Source: Pseudaquabacterium inlustre
Lineage (GTDB): Bacteria; Pseudomonadota; Gammaproteobacteria; Burkholderiales; Burkholderiaceae_C
Direction of reading: 5' to 3'
NCBI RefSeq assembly: GCF_038066595.1
Contig: NZ_JBBUTH010000011.1
Location: forward strand, 1-64,000
Length of the DNA: 64,000 bases
Below are positions 33,064 to 45,862 of the stretch, one piece after another (position 1 is the stretch's first letter; the number at the start of each line of letters is the position of its first letter). The translations under genes were made by a program, and so were the position numbers. Under the pieces are notes generated by a model. The model was not told the origin of the DNA. It worked only from the letters and a program-made list of their open reading frames with translations, and ran no database searches.

Positions 33064-33537
33064 TCAGGCGGCGGGCTGGTTGCCCAGCTTGTCGGCCCAG
33101 GCTTGCATCTTGTTGATGCCGGTCCAGTTGGCGTCGATGTAGGTGATGGCGCCGGTGGGGCAGGCGGTGGCGCAGGCCGGGTCGCCGCCGCACAGGTCGC
33201 ACTTCTGCACCTTGCCGGTTTCCTGCACGTAGTTCACGGTGCCGAACGGGCAGCTGATCGTGCAGACCTTGCAGCCGACGCAGGTGGTCTCGTTGACGAC
33301 CTTGGCGCCGGTGGCCTTGTCGACGGTGATGGCCTCCACCGGGCAGGCGTGCAGGCACCAGGCCTCATCGCACTGCGTGCAGGTGTAGGGCACCTTGCGG
33401 CCGGTGTGGTGGAAGTCGAACACCTTGATGCGCGACTTGGCCGTGGCGTAGGTGCCGTAGTTCTCGAACGAGCAGGCCATTTCGCATTGCAGGCACCCGG
33501 TGCACTTGTCCGGGTTGATGTGCAGGCTCTTCTGCAT
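33064..33537 (-). CDS. aorA: Four-cluster Fe-S electron-transfer subunit of AOR (AorA-type)
   Basis: This 157-residue ferredoxin-like protein has several CxxCxxCxxxC-type motifs: CTGCLQCEMAC at 12-22, CTQC...CLHACP, CVGCKVCTISCP and CDLCGG...CATACP. It is predicted to hold four 4Fe-4S clusters, resembling DmsB/HycB-type subunits. It carries electrons between the tungsten enzyme and the FAD subunit. It is first in the aor operon, and its start is 74 bp downstream of the palindromic operator shared with tupBC. Confidence 0.88.
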   Translation of the reverse strand: MQKSLHINPDKCTGCLQCEMACSFENYGTYATAKSRIKVFDFHHTGRKVPYTCTQCDEAWCLHACPVEAITVDKATGAKVVNETTCVGCKVCTISCPFGTVNYVQETGKVQKCDLCGGDPACATACPTGAITYIDANWTGINKMQAWADKLGNQPAA

Positions 33538-33594
33538 GGTGTTCTCTTCTCCGCGTTGGATCTTCGAAGGGGGGGAGCCGTGCCCGGTGCAAGC

Positions 33595-33630
33595 CTATGC
33601 ACCAACGGTCCTATGCAATGATCTGCATAG
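33595..33630. promoter_or_regulatory. Palindromic operator upstream of the aor operon
   Basis: CTATGCA and TGCATAG (33611-33617 and 33624-33630) form a perfect 7-bp inverted repeat around six bases. A further half site CTATGCA lies at 33595-33601, 16 bp upstream. The same core, TATGCA-six bases-TGCATA, recurs upstream of tupB at 35387-35404. In a very GC-rich genome this is a distinctive shared operator. Confidence 0.75.
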
Positions 33631-33747
33631 CCGGTGACGGCGAGAACCTAGGCTTAACCCTGAAAACGTCCCGGTTTCGTGCGTGCCTGTTCCAGGCTGT
33701 GACGTTTGCCGGAGGTGGCGTCGATGCCGTTGCGAACGACTCGCATT

Positions 33748-33765
33748 CACCTGCGTGAGCAGGTG
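33748..33765. terminator. Short stem-loop after tupC
   Basis: CACCTGC and GCAGGTG pair around GTGA just downstream of the tupC stop on the minus strand. There is no T run, so it is either a Rho-dependent/processing hairpin or incidental. Confidence 0.3.
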
Positions 33766-33775
33766 TCGGACGGGT

Positions 33776-34575
<800 letters not shown>

Positions 34576-34579
<4 letters not shown>

Positions 34580-35298
34580 GCGGCTCCCGCCACGGCCAGC
34601 CCGGTGCCGGCCGTGCCGCGCCGGCTCAGGCCCACGGCCAGGTTCAGCAGGCCCACCACGCCCAGCAGCACCAGGCCCAGCGCCAGGGCCAGTGGCAGGT
34701 CGCCCTTGCTGGTCTCCAGCGCGATGGCGGTGGTCATCACGCGCGTGACGCCCTGGATGTTGCCGCCGACGATCATCACCGCGCCCACCTCGGCGATGGC
34801 ACGGCCGAAGGCGGTGAGCAGCACGGTGGCCACGGCCCGCCGCGCGTGCAGCAGCAGCAGCGCGGCGCTGAGCAGGCGGCCGGCGCCCATGGCCTGCAGC
34901 TCGTCGCCGCCCTCGCGCAGCGCGTCCACCACCAGCTGGCGCGCCAGTGCGGCGATCAGCGGCACCACCAGCACCGTTTGCGCCACCACCATGGCCGCGG
35001 GCGTGAACAGGATGCCCCACGACCCCAGCGGGCCCGAGCGCGACAGCAGCAGGTAGACCACCAGGCCCACCACCACCGAGGGCAGGGCCAGCAGCGTGTT
35101 GAGCAGGCCGACCAGCAGCGCATGCCCCGGAAAGCGCGCCACCGCCAGCCACGCGCCCAGCAGCAGGCCCAGGCCGGCGCCCAGCGCCACCGCCGTGGCG
35201 CTGACGCGCAGCGACAGGCCCACCACCTGCCACAGTGCCGCATCGCCCGCGGCAATCAGCGCCAGCGCCAGCTGCACGCTCTCGGCCATTGATCCCAT
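34576..35298 (-). CDS. tupB: Tungstate ABC importer, permease
   Basis: This 240-residue inner-membrane permease (start ATG 35298; ATG 35289 also possible) has five to six hydrophobic helices and the TupB-type pattern NTLLALPSVVVGLVVYLLLSRSGPLGSWGILFTP. The conserved AMVVAQTVLVVPLIAAL and EVGAVMIVGGNIQGVTRVMTTAIALE segments follow; the latter is the EAA loop region contacting the ATPase. It is translationally coupled to tupC. Upstream lies the TATGCA-N6-TGCATA palindrome at 35387-35404. Confidence 0.85.
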
Positions 35299-35386
35299 CG
35301 ACTCGTTCGTTCCAGTTCGTCTGCAGGTCGGCCGGCGGGCGGCCGCCACGGGGCGCGATTCTCGTCGTCATGCCGGCCGGCCGCGA

Positions 35387-35404
35387 TATGCACCGGCGTG
35401 CATA
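35387..35404. promoter_or_regulatory. Palindromic operator upstream of tupBC
   Basis: TATGCAC and GTGCATA are perfect 7-bp arms around CGGC, equivalent to TATGCA-six bases-TGCATA, the same geometry as the aor operator. It lies about 89 bp upstream of the tupB start and 74 bp upstream of the divergent GST gene. Confidence 0.75.
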
Positions 35405-35477
35405 GCCCGCCACGCAGCGGCCATCCGGCATCATGGCCCCCCCTGCCTGTTCCCCCCCGCACCCGACGGACGCCGCG

Positions 35478-36149
35478 ATGCTCGAACTGCACTACTACCC
35501 CAGCAATGCCAGCCTGGCGCCGCACCTGGTGCTGCTGGAGCTCGGCCTGCCTTTCACCAAGGTGCTGGTCGACCGCACGGTGCAGGCGCACAAGGCGCCC
35601 GCCTACCTGGCGCTGAACCCCAACGGCCTGATCCCGGTGCTGCGCGATGGCGAGCTGGTGCTGTTTGAGGCCGCGGCGATCTGCCTGCACCTGGTCGACC
35701 GGCCCGGCGCGCCCGACTCGGCGCCGCCGCTGATGCCGCCGCCGGGCACGGCCGAACGCGCGCAGGCCACCAAGTGGCTGGTCTGGCTGACCAACACGCT
35801 GCAGGCCAACCTGATCGTCTACTTCTACCCCGAGCGCCTGGTGGACGAGGGCAACACCGAGGGCGCGGCGCAGGTCAAGGCCCATGCCCAGGCCATGGTG
35901 GGCCGGCAGCTCGACATCCTGGTGGCCGAGTTCGAGCGCCACGGCGGCCCCTGGCTGCTGGGCGGGCAGTACAGCCTGTGCGACGCCTATGCCTTCATGT
36001 TGTGCCGCTGGACGCGCGGCTTCAGCGGGCCGGCCTCGGCGCCGGCGCGCGAGCGGCCGGTGCTGGCGGCCTGGCTGCAGCGCATGCTGGCGCGCCCGGC
36101 CGTGCAGCGTTTGATCGCCGACGAAGGCCTGGTGCCGCCGCTGGTGTGA
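35478..36149 (+). CDS. Glutathione S-transferase family protein
   Basis: This 223-residue cytoplasmic protein has the thioredoxin-like N-terminal GST domain (LHYYPSNASLAPHLVLLELGLPF, then LNPNGLIPVLRDGELVLFEAAAICLHLVD) and the helical C-terminal domain (PWLLGGQYSLCDAYAFMLCRWTRGF). An active-site Ser/Asn near residues 9-11 is plausible. The ATG at 35478 starts the fold directly; upstream codons give an unlikely Pro-rich extension. Its divergent promoter region is shared with tupB. Confidence 0.85.
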   Translation: MLELHYYPSNASLAPHLVLLELGLPFTKVLVDRTVQAHKAPAYLALNPNGLIPVLRDGELVLFEAAAICLHLVDRPGAPDSAPPLMPPPGTAERAQATKWLVWLTNTLQANLIVYFYPERLVDEGNTEGAAQVKAHAQAMVGRQLDILVAEFERHGGPWLLGGQYSLCDAYAFMLCRWTRGFSGPASAPARERPVLAAWLQRMLARPAVQRLIADEGLVPPLV

Positions 36150-36159
36150 AATCCGCGCC

Positions 36160-37584
36160 ATGACCGTGCTGCCCGACCCCGCGCGCCTGCGCGCCCACCT
36201 CGACCGCCTGAACCAGGGCCTGCTGGAACGCGAAACCGCCGTGCGCCTGGCGCTGCTGGCGGCGCTGGCCGGCGAGCATGTGCTGCTGATCGGCCCGCCC
36301 GGCACGGCCAAGAGCGAGCTGGCGCGGCGCCTGCACCGCGCCTTCGACGGCGCGCGCTACTTCGAGCGCCTGCTGACGCGCTTTTCCACGCCCGAGGAGC
36401 TGTTCGGCCCGCTGTCGCTGCAGGCGCTGGAGGCCGACCGCTACGAGCGCCTGGTCGACGGCTACCTGCCCACCGCCGGCATCGCCTTCCTCGACGAGGT
36501 GTTCAAGGCCAACTCGGCCATCCTGAACGCGCTGCTGACCCTGCTCAACGAGCGCCAGTTCGACAACGGCGCACAGCGCCTGGCGGTGCCGCTGGTCAGC
36601 GTGATCGGGGCGTCCAACGAGCCGCCGGCCGATGAATCGCTGCAGGCCTTCCACGACCGCTTCCTGCTGCGCGTGCCGGTGGCGCCGGTCAGCGATGCGG
36701 GCTTCGCGGCGCTGCTGCAGCTGGACGCCGCGCCCGCCGACGAGGCCGCGCCACCGCCACCCATCACCACCGATGAGCGGGCGGCCGTGCGCGCCGCCGC
36801 TGCCCGAGTGACGCTGGGCGACGAGGCCCTGGCCGCACTGGCTGCGCTGCGCACGCAGGCCGCGGCGCTGTCGCTGCCGGTGTCCGACCGCCGCTGGCGC
36901 CAGCTGCTGGGCCTGATGCGCTGCGCCGCCGCCACCGAGGGCCGCGACACGCTGGACGCCATCGACCTGTGGCTGGCGCCCTATGCCGTGGCGCATGACG
37001 CCGACAGCGTGCCGCGCCTGCAGCAGTGGGTGGACGACGCCCTGCTGCGCCTGCCGCCGCCGGCCGATGCGCAGGACGGCCCGCTGCCCTGGCTGGGCCA
37101 TGCGGTCACGGCCTTCGAGAAGCAGCTGGAACTGGAGCAGCGCATGCCCGCCGAGGGCGAGGACGATGCCGCCGGCAAGCTGGCGCTGGCGCGCTCGCTG
37201 GGCGGGCAGGACGGCGGCGAGGGCATGCACCGCATCGTCTCGGCCACGCTGGAGGCCCGGCTGGCGCGGCGCTGGAGTCCGGTGCACGTGGCCGCGCGCG
37301 TGGCCCAGGTGGACGAACTGCAGGCCCAGGTGCAGGCCGCGCAGGCCGAGCTGCAGGCCGCGCACGACGGCCTGGCCGCGCGCCTGGCCGGCCGGCTGTG
37401 GCTGCCGCCGGGCCTGGCCGCGCGCTGGCTGGGCCGCCACGGCGCCCACCTGCAGGCGCTGGCCGGCTATGCCGCCCGGCTGGCCGCCACGCGCGCGGGC
37501 TTCGCCGCCCAGCCGCAGGACGCCGGCCTGCCGGCCACCCCGCCCGAGCCGGTGGACCTGACACCGGCGCCGGCGCTGGCATGA
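36160..37584 (+). CDS. ravA: RavA-like MoxR-family AAA+ ATPase
   Basis: This 474-residue AAA+ ATPase of the MoxR family has Walker A GPPGTAKS near residues 46-53, Walker B IAFLDEVFKAN near 108-118, sensor-1 IGASNEPP and a C-terminal helical arm with coiled-coil character (QAQVQAAQAELQAAHDGLAARLAGRLW). Escherichia coli RavA works with the VWA protein ViaA in membrane and Fe-S-enzyme related chaperoning and binds CadI/LdcI. The next gene overlaps by ATGA and encodes the VWA partner. Position 10 bp after a GST gene is probably incidental. Confidence 0.85.
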   Translation: MTVLPDPARLRAHLDRLNQGLLERETAVRLALLAALAGEHVLLIGPPGTAKSELARRLHRAFDGARYFERLLTRFSTPEELFGPLSLQALEADRYERLVDGYLPTAGIAFLDEVFKANSAILNALLTLLNERQFDNGAQRLAVPLVSVIGASNEPPADESLQAFHDRFLLRVPVAPVSDAGFAALLQLDAAPADEAAPPPPITTDERAAVRAAAARVTLGDEALAALAALRTQAAALSLPVSDRRWRQLLGLMRCAAATEGRDTLDAIDLWLAPYAVAHDADSVPRLQQWVDDALLRLPPPADAQDGPLPWLGHAVTAFEKQLELEQRMPAEGEDDAAGKLALARSLGGQDGGEGMHRIVSATLEARLARRWSPVHVAARVAQVDELQAQVQAAQAELQAAHDGLAARLAGRLWLPPGLAARWLGRHGAHLQALAGYAARLAATRAGFAAQPQDAGLPATPPEPVDLTPAPALA

Positions 37585-39149
37585 ACCCGTCGCAGCGCGC
37601 GGCGGTGGCCGAGGCGCTGGCGGCCCCGGACGGTCCCGCCACGCCCCGCACCCCCGCTGCGCCCTGCGAGGCGCCGTTCGACCGCCTGGCCGTGCTGCCC
37701 CGCACGCTGTGGCTGCCCACGCTGACCACCAGCGCCGGCCACAGCGCCGCGCGCCTGGCCGACGTGGCCACCTGGCGCGCCGCGCTGCTGGCCGGCGAGA
37801 TGCCGCCGGTGGCGGCCGACTTCGGCGATGCCCAGGCCACGGCGCCACTGCGCCAGGCGGTGGGCGAACTGGGTCTGGCCGGTCTGGCGCAAGGCGCCGA
37901 GCCGCTGGCCGAGCAGGTACTGCGTACGCTGCTGTGGCACCTGGACCGCATCGCCGACCTGCAACCGCGCCTGAGCCGCGACGACGCCATCGCCAGCGTG
38001 GCGCGCGACTTCACCGAGGCCTGGACGCTCGAGCGCGCCGGCTGGGAGGAGTTGCTGACGCTGATGCAGGGCCTGGGCGACCTGGCGCGCCTGCGCTGGG
38101 ACGAGATGACCGGCCTGCTGGCGCGCCGCGAGTGGCAGGAGGCGCTGCGCATTGCCGAGACGCTCAAGCATCTGCCCGAGCTGGCCGCGCTGATCCGCCG
38201 CCTGGGCCGCGCCGAGCGCGCCACCCAGCCGCTGCTGCCGCCGCCGTCACCACCGCCCACGCCCAGCGAGCGCGCGCGCCGCCTGCTGGGCCTGCGCGTG
38301 GTGCACACCACGCTGCCCGATGCGCCAGGCGAGCTGCGCGGCATCCGCCACACCGGGCGCATCGCGCAGATGCTGCCGGCCGAGGCGGCGATGCTGCGCC
38401 ATCCGGTGCTGCACAAGCTGTGGCATGCGCGCTTTGCCGAGGCGCGGCTGCTGGGCTACGACAGCCAAGCCGTGCTGCACGACCTGCGGCCCGACCCGTC
38501 CCAGCGCCCGCGTGCCGACCTGGCACCGCCGCAGCCCGAGCCGCTGGAGCGCGGCCCGCTGATCCTGTGCCTGGACACCTCGGGCTCGATGCACGGCGCG
38601 CCCGAGGCCATCGCCAAGGCGGTGGCGCTGCAGGCCTTGCGCACCGCGCACGCCGAGCGCCGCGGCTGCGTGGTGATCGCCTTCGGCGGCCCGGGCGAGC
38701 TGCTGGAGCGCGAGCTGGCCCACACGCCGGCCGGCCTGGCGGCGCTGCTCGACCTGATGGGCCAGGGCTTCGACGGCGGCACCGACGTGCAGGCGCCGAT
38801 CGAGCGCGCCATCGAGCGCGTGCACCAGGCGCGCTGGTCCAGCGCCGACCTGCTGATCGTCAGCGACGGCGAGTTCGGCTGCACGCCGGCCACGCTGGCG
38901 CGCGTGGATGAGGCGCGCGAGCGCCTGGGCCTGCGCGTGCAGGGCGTGCTGGTGGGCGACCGCGAGACGCTGGGCCTGATGGAGGTGGCCGACGACATCT
39001 TCTGGGTGCGCGACTGGCGCCGCCATGGCCCGGTGGACGCCACGCGCGGCGGCGGCACCGCCTTCAGCCCGGTGCACAGCAAGAGCCTGACCGCGCTGTA
39101 CTTTCCCAACGCGCTGTCGCAGCGCGCGGCGCGCCACAAGCCGACCTAG
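37581..39149 (+). CDS. viaA: ViaA-like VWA-domain protein, RavA partner
   Basis: This 522-residue protein has an N-terminal helical region (residues 1-320), a Pro-rich linker near residues 217-233 and a C-terminal von Willebrand factor A domain with MIDAS motif DTSGSMHG near residue 332, then GGTDVQAPIERAIERVH and LLIVSDGEFG. It pairs with the preceding MoxR ATPase (ATGA overlap). In E. coli ViaA links RavA to membranes and to electron-transport enzymes. Length is close to E. coli ViaA (483), with a slightly longer linker. Confidence 0.82.
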   Translation: MNPSQRAAVAEALAAPDGPATPRTPAAPCEAPFDRLAVLPRTLWLPTLTTSAGHSAARLADVATWRAALLAGEMPPVAADFGDAQATAPLRQAVGELGLAGLAQGAEPLAEQVLRTLLWHLDRIADLQPRLSRDDAIASVARDFTEAWTLERAGWEELLTLMQGLGDLARLRWDEMTGLLARREWQEALRIAETLKHLPELAALIRRLGRAERATQPLLPPPSPPPTPSERARRLLGLRVVHTTLPDAPGELRGIRHTGRIAQMLPAEAAMLRHPVLHKLWHARFAEARLLGYDSQAVLHDLRPDPSQRPRADLAPPQPEPLERGPLILCLDTSGSMHGAPEAIAKAVALQALRTAHAERRGCVVIAFGGPGELLERELAHTPAGLAALLDLMGQGFDGGTDVQAPIERAIERVHQARWSSADLLIVSDGEFGCTPATLARVDEARERLGLRVQGVLVGDRETLGLMEVADDIFWVRDWRRHGPVDATRGGGTAFSPVHSKSLTALYFPNALSQRAARHKPT

Positions 39150-39177
39150 CGGCGCGGGGCGCCGCCGGCGGGTGCCG

Positions 39178-39516
39178 TCACTTCTGCAGCACGGTCAGCA
39201 GCTCGGCGCGGCCCGGCTGCGTGCGCCGCACCCAGTCGTCGAACTGCTGGCGCGCCTGCTCGCCGTAGCGGCGGTGCACCCACAGCCCCACGGCGGCCAC
39301 CAGGCCGATGACGAACAGCGTGCGCAGCGCCTTGGCCCAGGCCACCAGCACCGCGATGCCCATGCCCAGGGCCACCCACTTCACCCACCAGTGGCCGGGC
39401 GAGGTCAGGGCGTTGATCGCGAAGCACAGGCCCACCACGAACAGCGCCTTGAACGGCAGCAGCACCGCGCGGGCCAGGTCACGGACCGGACTGAACAGGT
39501 GGCGGAAGAGGCGCAT
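39178..39516 (-). CDS. Small membrane protein of unknown function
   Basis: This 112-residue protein has three hydrophobic segments (LLPFKALFVVGLCFAIN, WVALGMGIAVLVAWA and LFVIGLVAAVGLW) and a charged C-terminal tail (HRRYGEQARQQFDDWVRR...). No family is recognised. It converges on viaA with a 28-bp gap and lies upstream of the hybrid kinase gene on the same strand. Confidence 0.65.
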   Translation of the reverse strand: MRLFRHLFSPVRDLARAVLLPFKALFVVGLCFAINALTSPGHWWVKWVALGMGIAVLVAWAKALRTLFVIGLVAAVGLWVHRRYGEQARQQFDDWVRRTQPGRAELLTVLQK

Positions 39517-39643
39517 GGCAGGCTCCGGGCAGCGGGGGTGTCGATGCCGCCAATCTAGGCCCGGGCCGGGCGGTCGGCCAGCGCGGCGCGACGAAACGGC
39601 CGCAGGCGGCGCGGAACGCCACGGGGCGGCGACGGCCTGCCGC

Positions 39644-42949
<3,306 letters not shown>

Positions 42950-43138
42950 GCGGGCGCTTCTCCTTGCCGACGCTGGCCCTGGCGTCGGGCCCGGGCGATC
43001 ACGTGGGTGACACGGCCCGGGACAGCGGCCTCCGCTCGCGACCGGGTGGCCCCGTGCCGCACTGTTGGTTTTGCCACCGAGCAGACCACAGCAGCGGCCG
43101 GCCCGTCAAGCCGGAGACCTTGCTGGAGCAGCGTCGCA

Positions 43139-43160
43139 GGCCCCCCGGAGGTGCGGGGCC
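43139..43160. terminator. Possible stem-loop after nudC
   Basis: GGCCCC (43139-43144) can pair with GGGGCC (43155-43160) in the 221-bp gap after nudC. There is no T run, so it is at best a weak or Rho-dependent site. The rest of the gap holds no gene I can support. Confidence 0.25.
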
Positions 43161-43170
43161 CGTCGCGGGC

Positions 43171-44004
43171 CTAACCCGGCTGGCCGCTGGCGCGCATGCG
43201 CGCCACGGTGTCGCGGATCAGGTGGCCGGCGATGGACAGCGGCTGCGGGATGGTGGGCAGCGCGTCCAGCGGGAACCAGCGCGCGTCGGCGATCTCGCCT
43301 TCCTGCGGCACGATGTCGCCGCCCGTCCAGCGGGCGGTGTAGGCCACCATCAGGCTGTGCGGGAAGGGCCAGCTCTGGCTGCCGAAGTAGCGCAGGTCGG
43401 TGACGGTGACGCCCACCTCCTCGGCCACCTCGCGGTGCAGGCAGTCTTCCAGCGATTCGCCGGCCTCGACGAAGCCGGCCAGCGCGCTGTACATGTTGCC
43501 CTGATAGTGCGGGGCGCGCGCCAGCAGCAGCCCGCCCGGGCGCCACACCAGGGCCATCATGGCCGGGCTCAGGCGCGGGTAGGCCGTGTGGCCGCAGGCC
43601 GGGCAGCGGCGCGCGCGCTCGCCCGGTTGCAACTCGGTGGGCGTAGCGCACACGCCGCAGAAGCGGTGGCTGCGGTCCCATTCCAGCAGCTGCGCGGCGC
43701 GACCGGCCAGCGCGGCCAGCGGCGCGCGCTCGTTGGCGCCCAGGGCCACCAGCGCGGCGCGCAGCGGCGTGGCACGCCAGCCGGGCGGCGCCTCGGGCAG
43801 GGCCAGCACCCAGGCGTCACGCCCGCCCAGCCGGCCCAGGTAATGCCGGGCCTGCGCGGCGCCCTGCAGTGCGCGCAGCAGAAAGCCGCCGGTGGGCGCC
43901 AGCGCATCCTCGTCGGGCAGCAGCAGGTCGCGCTGCACGAAGGCGAAGCACCAGGCCTCGGGGGTCTCGTCGCCGGGGTGGGCGATGCCGGGGATGTAGT
44001 CCAT
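43171..44004 (-). CDS. nudC: NAD+ diphosphatase / RNA NAD-cap hydrolase NudC
   Basis: This 277-residue Nudix hydrolase cleaves NAD(H) or removes NAD caps from RNA. It has the zinc ribbon CGVC...CPAC and the Nudix box GFVEAGESLEDCLHREVAEEVGV (Gx5Ex7REVxEExG). The NudC hallmark reads SQSWPFPHS, where the usual motif is SQPWPFPxS, so the Pro after Gln is Ser. It is the last gene of a long same-strand run from the IAN-like GTPase gene. Confidence 0.9.
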   Translation of the reverse strand: MDYIPGIAHPGDETPEAWCFAFVQRDLLLPDEDALAPTGGFLLRALQGAAQARHYLGRLGGRDAWVLALPEAPPGWRATPLRAALVALGANERAPLAALAGRAAQLLEWDRSHRFCGVCATPTELQPGERARRCPACGHTAYPRLSPAMMALVWRPGGLLLARAPHYQGNMYSALAGFVEAGESLEDCLHREVAEEVGVTVTDLRYFGSQSWPFPHSLMVAYTARWTGGDIVPQEGEIADARWFPLDALPTIPQPLSIAGHLIRDTVARMRASGQPG

Positions 44005-44031
44005 CTGTCTGCCTCGGGGTGTGCGGCGGGT

Positions 44032-45435
44032 TCAGGCCATCGGCCAGGCCGGCATGGGCGGGCGCAGGCGCTCCAGCTGCGCGGCCAGGCGCAGCACGCC
44101 CAGGTCGTCGTGGCGGTGGCCGGCGATCTGCACGCCGAGGGGCAAGCCACCGGCGGTGAAGCCCCAGTTCACGCTGACGGCCGGCTGCTCGCTCATGTTG
44201 TAGGGCACGGTGAAGGCGATGTGCTCGAAGGGCCGCGCCGGGTCGTTGATCGGGCTGGCCCATTCGGCCGGGAAGCTGGGCACCGGGCTGGTGGGCGAGA
44301 CGATGAAGTCCAGGCCCTGGATGGCGGCCACCGCGGCCTCGCGGAAGGCGGCGATCTGGCTGTAGCCGTGGAACACGTCGGCGCCGCTCATGCCCGCGCC
44401 CGATTCGATCCAGCGCACGATGTAGGGCAGCACCTTGGCGCGGCGCTCGGGCGGCAGTGCGCTGTAATCCAGCCAGCTGCGGGTGCGCCAGAAGCGGTCG
44501 AGCCCGTCGATCATCTCGCGCGTGCTGAAGGCCGGCACCTCGACCACGCTGGCGCCGGCGGCGGCCAGTGCATGGGCCGCGGCGGTGAGGGCGGCGCGGG
44601 TCTCGGGCTCGACATCCAGGCCCCAGCCGGCGTCCAGCTGCAAACCGATGCGCAGGCCCTTCAGCACCTCGGACGGGTCACGGTCGTCATGCAGGTCCAG
44701 CCAGTCGATGTCGGCCGGCGGCAGGGCCGTGGTGTCGCGCCAGTCGGGGCGGGCCAGCAAGTGCATCAGCCAGGCGCAGTCGCGCACGGTGCGTGTCATC
44801 GGCCCCGCCACGCGGCCGGCATAGGGCGGCTTGATCGGCAGGCGGCCGTTGCTGGGCTTCAGGCCCACCAGGCCGCACCAGCCGGCCGGCAGGCGCACCG
44901 AGCCGCCGATGTCGGTGCCCAGGTGCAGCGGGCCGTAGCCGGCGGCGGCTGCCGTGCCCGCACCGGCGCTGCTGCCGCCGGGGTTGAAGCGGGTGTCCCA
45001 GGGGTTGCGCGCGAGCTTGTGGAAACTGGACAGGCCCGAGGACAGCATGCCCCAGTCGGGCATGGTGGTCTTGCCCAGCAGCACCAGGCCGGCTTCCTGC
45101 CAGCGCGCGGCGGGCGGGGCGTCCCAGTCCAGCGGCTTCAGTTCCGTGGCGGCGCAGCCCGAGGGCATGGCGCAGCCGCGGGTGGCGATGTTCTCCTTCA
45201 GCGTGCCGGGCACGCCGTCCAGCGGGCTGAGCGGCGCCCCGGCCTGCCAGCGCGCGGTGCTGGCGCGGGCCTGGGCCCGCGCGGCCTCGGGATCGAAGGC
45301 GTACAGCGCGTTGAGCTGCGGCTCGCGCCGGCCGATCTGCGCCAGCACGGCCTCGGTGGCCTCCAGCGGCGAGAAGGCACCGCTGGCGTAGCCGTCGGCC
45401 AGTTGCTGGGCGGAGAGAGTGTGCAGCGCGCTCAT
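44032..45435 (-). CDS. Amidase-signature (AS) family amidase
   Basis: This 467-residue enzyme has the amidase signature: catalytic Lys in LKENIATRG, the Gly/Ser-rich FNPGGSSAGAGTAAAAGYGPLHLGTDIGGSVR with the cis-Ser/Ser pair, and GLKPSNGRLP. It hydrolyses an amide of unknown identity (aryl, aliphatic or glutaminyl). It lies 27 bp upstream of nudC and 13 bp after the DUF4440 gene, on the same strand as peptide ABC transporter genes, suggesting use of imported amides or peptides. Confidence 0.85.
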   Translation of the reverse strand: MSALHTLSAQQLADGYASGAFSPLEATEAVLAQIGRREPQLNALYAFDPEAARAQARASTARWQAGAPLSPLDGVPGTLKENIATRGCAMPSGCAATELKPLDWDAPPAARWQEAGLVLLGKTTMPDWGMLSSGLSSFHKLARNPWDTRFNPGGSSAGAGTAAAAGYGPLHLGTDIGGSVRLPAGWCGLVGLKPSNGRLPIKPPYAGRVAGPMTRTVRDCAWLMHLLARPDWRDTTALPPADIDWLDLHDDRDPSEVLKGLRIGLQLDAGWGLDVEPETRAALTAAAHALAAAGASVVEVPAFSTREMIDGLDRFWRTRSWLDYSALPPERRAKVLPYIVRWIESGAGMSGADVFHGYSQIAAFREAAVAAIQGLDFIVSPTSPVPSFPAEWASPINDPARPFEHIAFTVPYNMSEQPAVSVNWGFTAGGLPLGVQIAGHRHDDLGVLRLAAQLERLRPPMPAWPMA

Positions 45436-45448
45436 GCAGCGCCGCCGA

Positions 45449-45832
45449 TCAAGAGGTTCCCTCGTCGGCGCCTGCCGCCTCGGTGCCTTGATGGAACACC
45501 ATCAGCCAGCGGCCATCGCGCTTTTGCCAGACCGAACTGCGCAACGTCTCGCGGCCATCGCTGCGCGTGACGCGGCAGGTGGTCAGCGCCATGTCGGGGC
45601 CCAGGGCGCGCAGGCGGAACTGGCGCATGCGCCGGGTCAGCGGCGTGCCCTCGGCGGCCAGCACGGCCACCGCGGCGGCGCGGTCGAGCACCGTGCCCGA
45701 GGCGCCGAACTCGACGAACTCGGGGGCCAGCAGCGGTGCCACGCGGTCGGGGTTGGCCCGCACCTTGTGGTCCATCAGCGTCTCTTCCAGCGCCTTCAGC
45801 TCGGCGGTCAGTTCGGGGTGCAGGTCGTTCAT
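45449..45832 (-). CDS. DUF4440 / NTF2-like protein
   Basis: This 127-residue cytoplasmic protein has the NTF2-like fold of DUF4440: LKALEETLMDHKVRANPDRVAPLLAPEFVEFGASG, then TTCRVTRSDGRETLRSSVWQKRDGRWLMVFHQGT. Such proteins include small enzymes and binding proteins, with no fixed role. It lies between the peptide-binding protein gene (30 bp) and the amidase gene (13 bp) and is probably co-transcribed with both. Confidence 0.8.
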   Translation of the reverse strand: MNDLHPELTAELKALEETLMDHKVRANPDRVAPLLAPEFVEFGASGTVLDRAAAVAVLAAEGTPLTRRMRQFRLRALGPDMALTTCRVTRSDGRETLRSSVWQKRDGRWLMVFHQGTEAAGADEGTS

Positions 45833-45862
45833 GTGGCGCGCTCCATCAAGTGGACCGGGGGC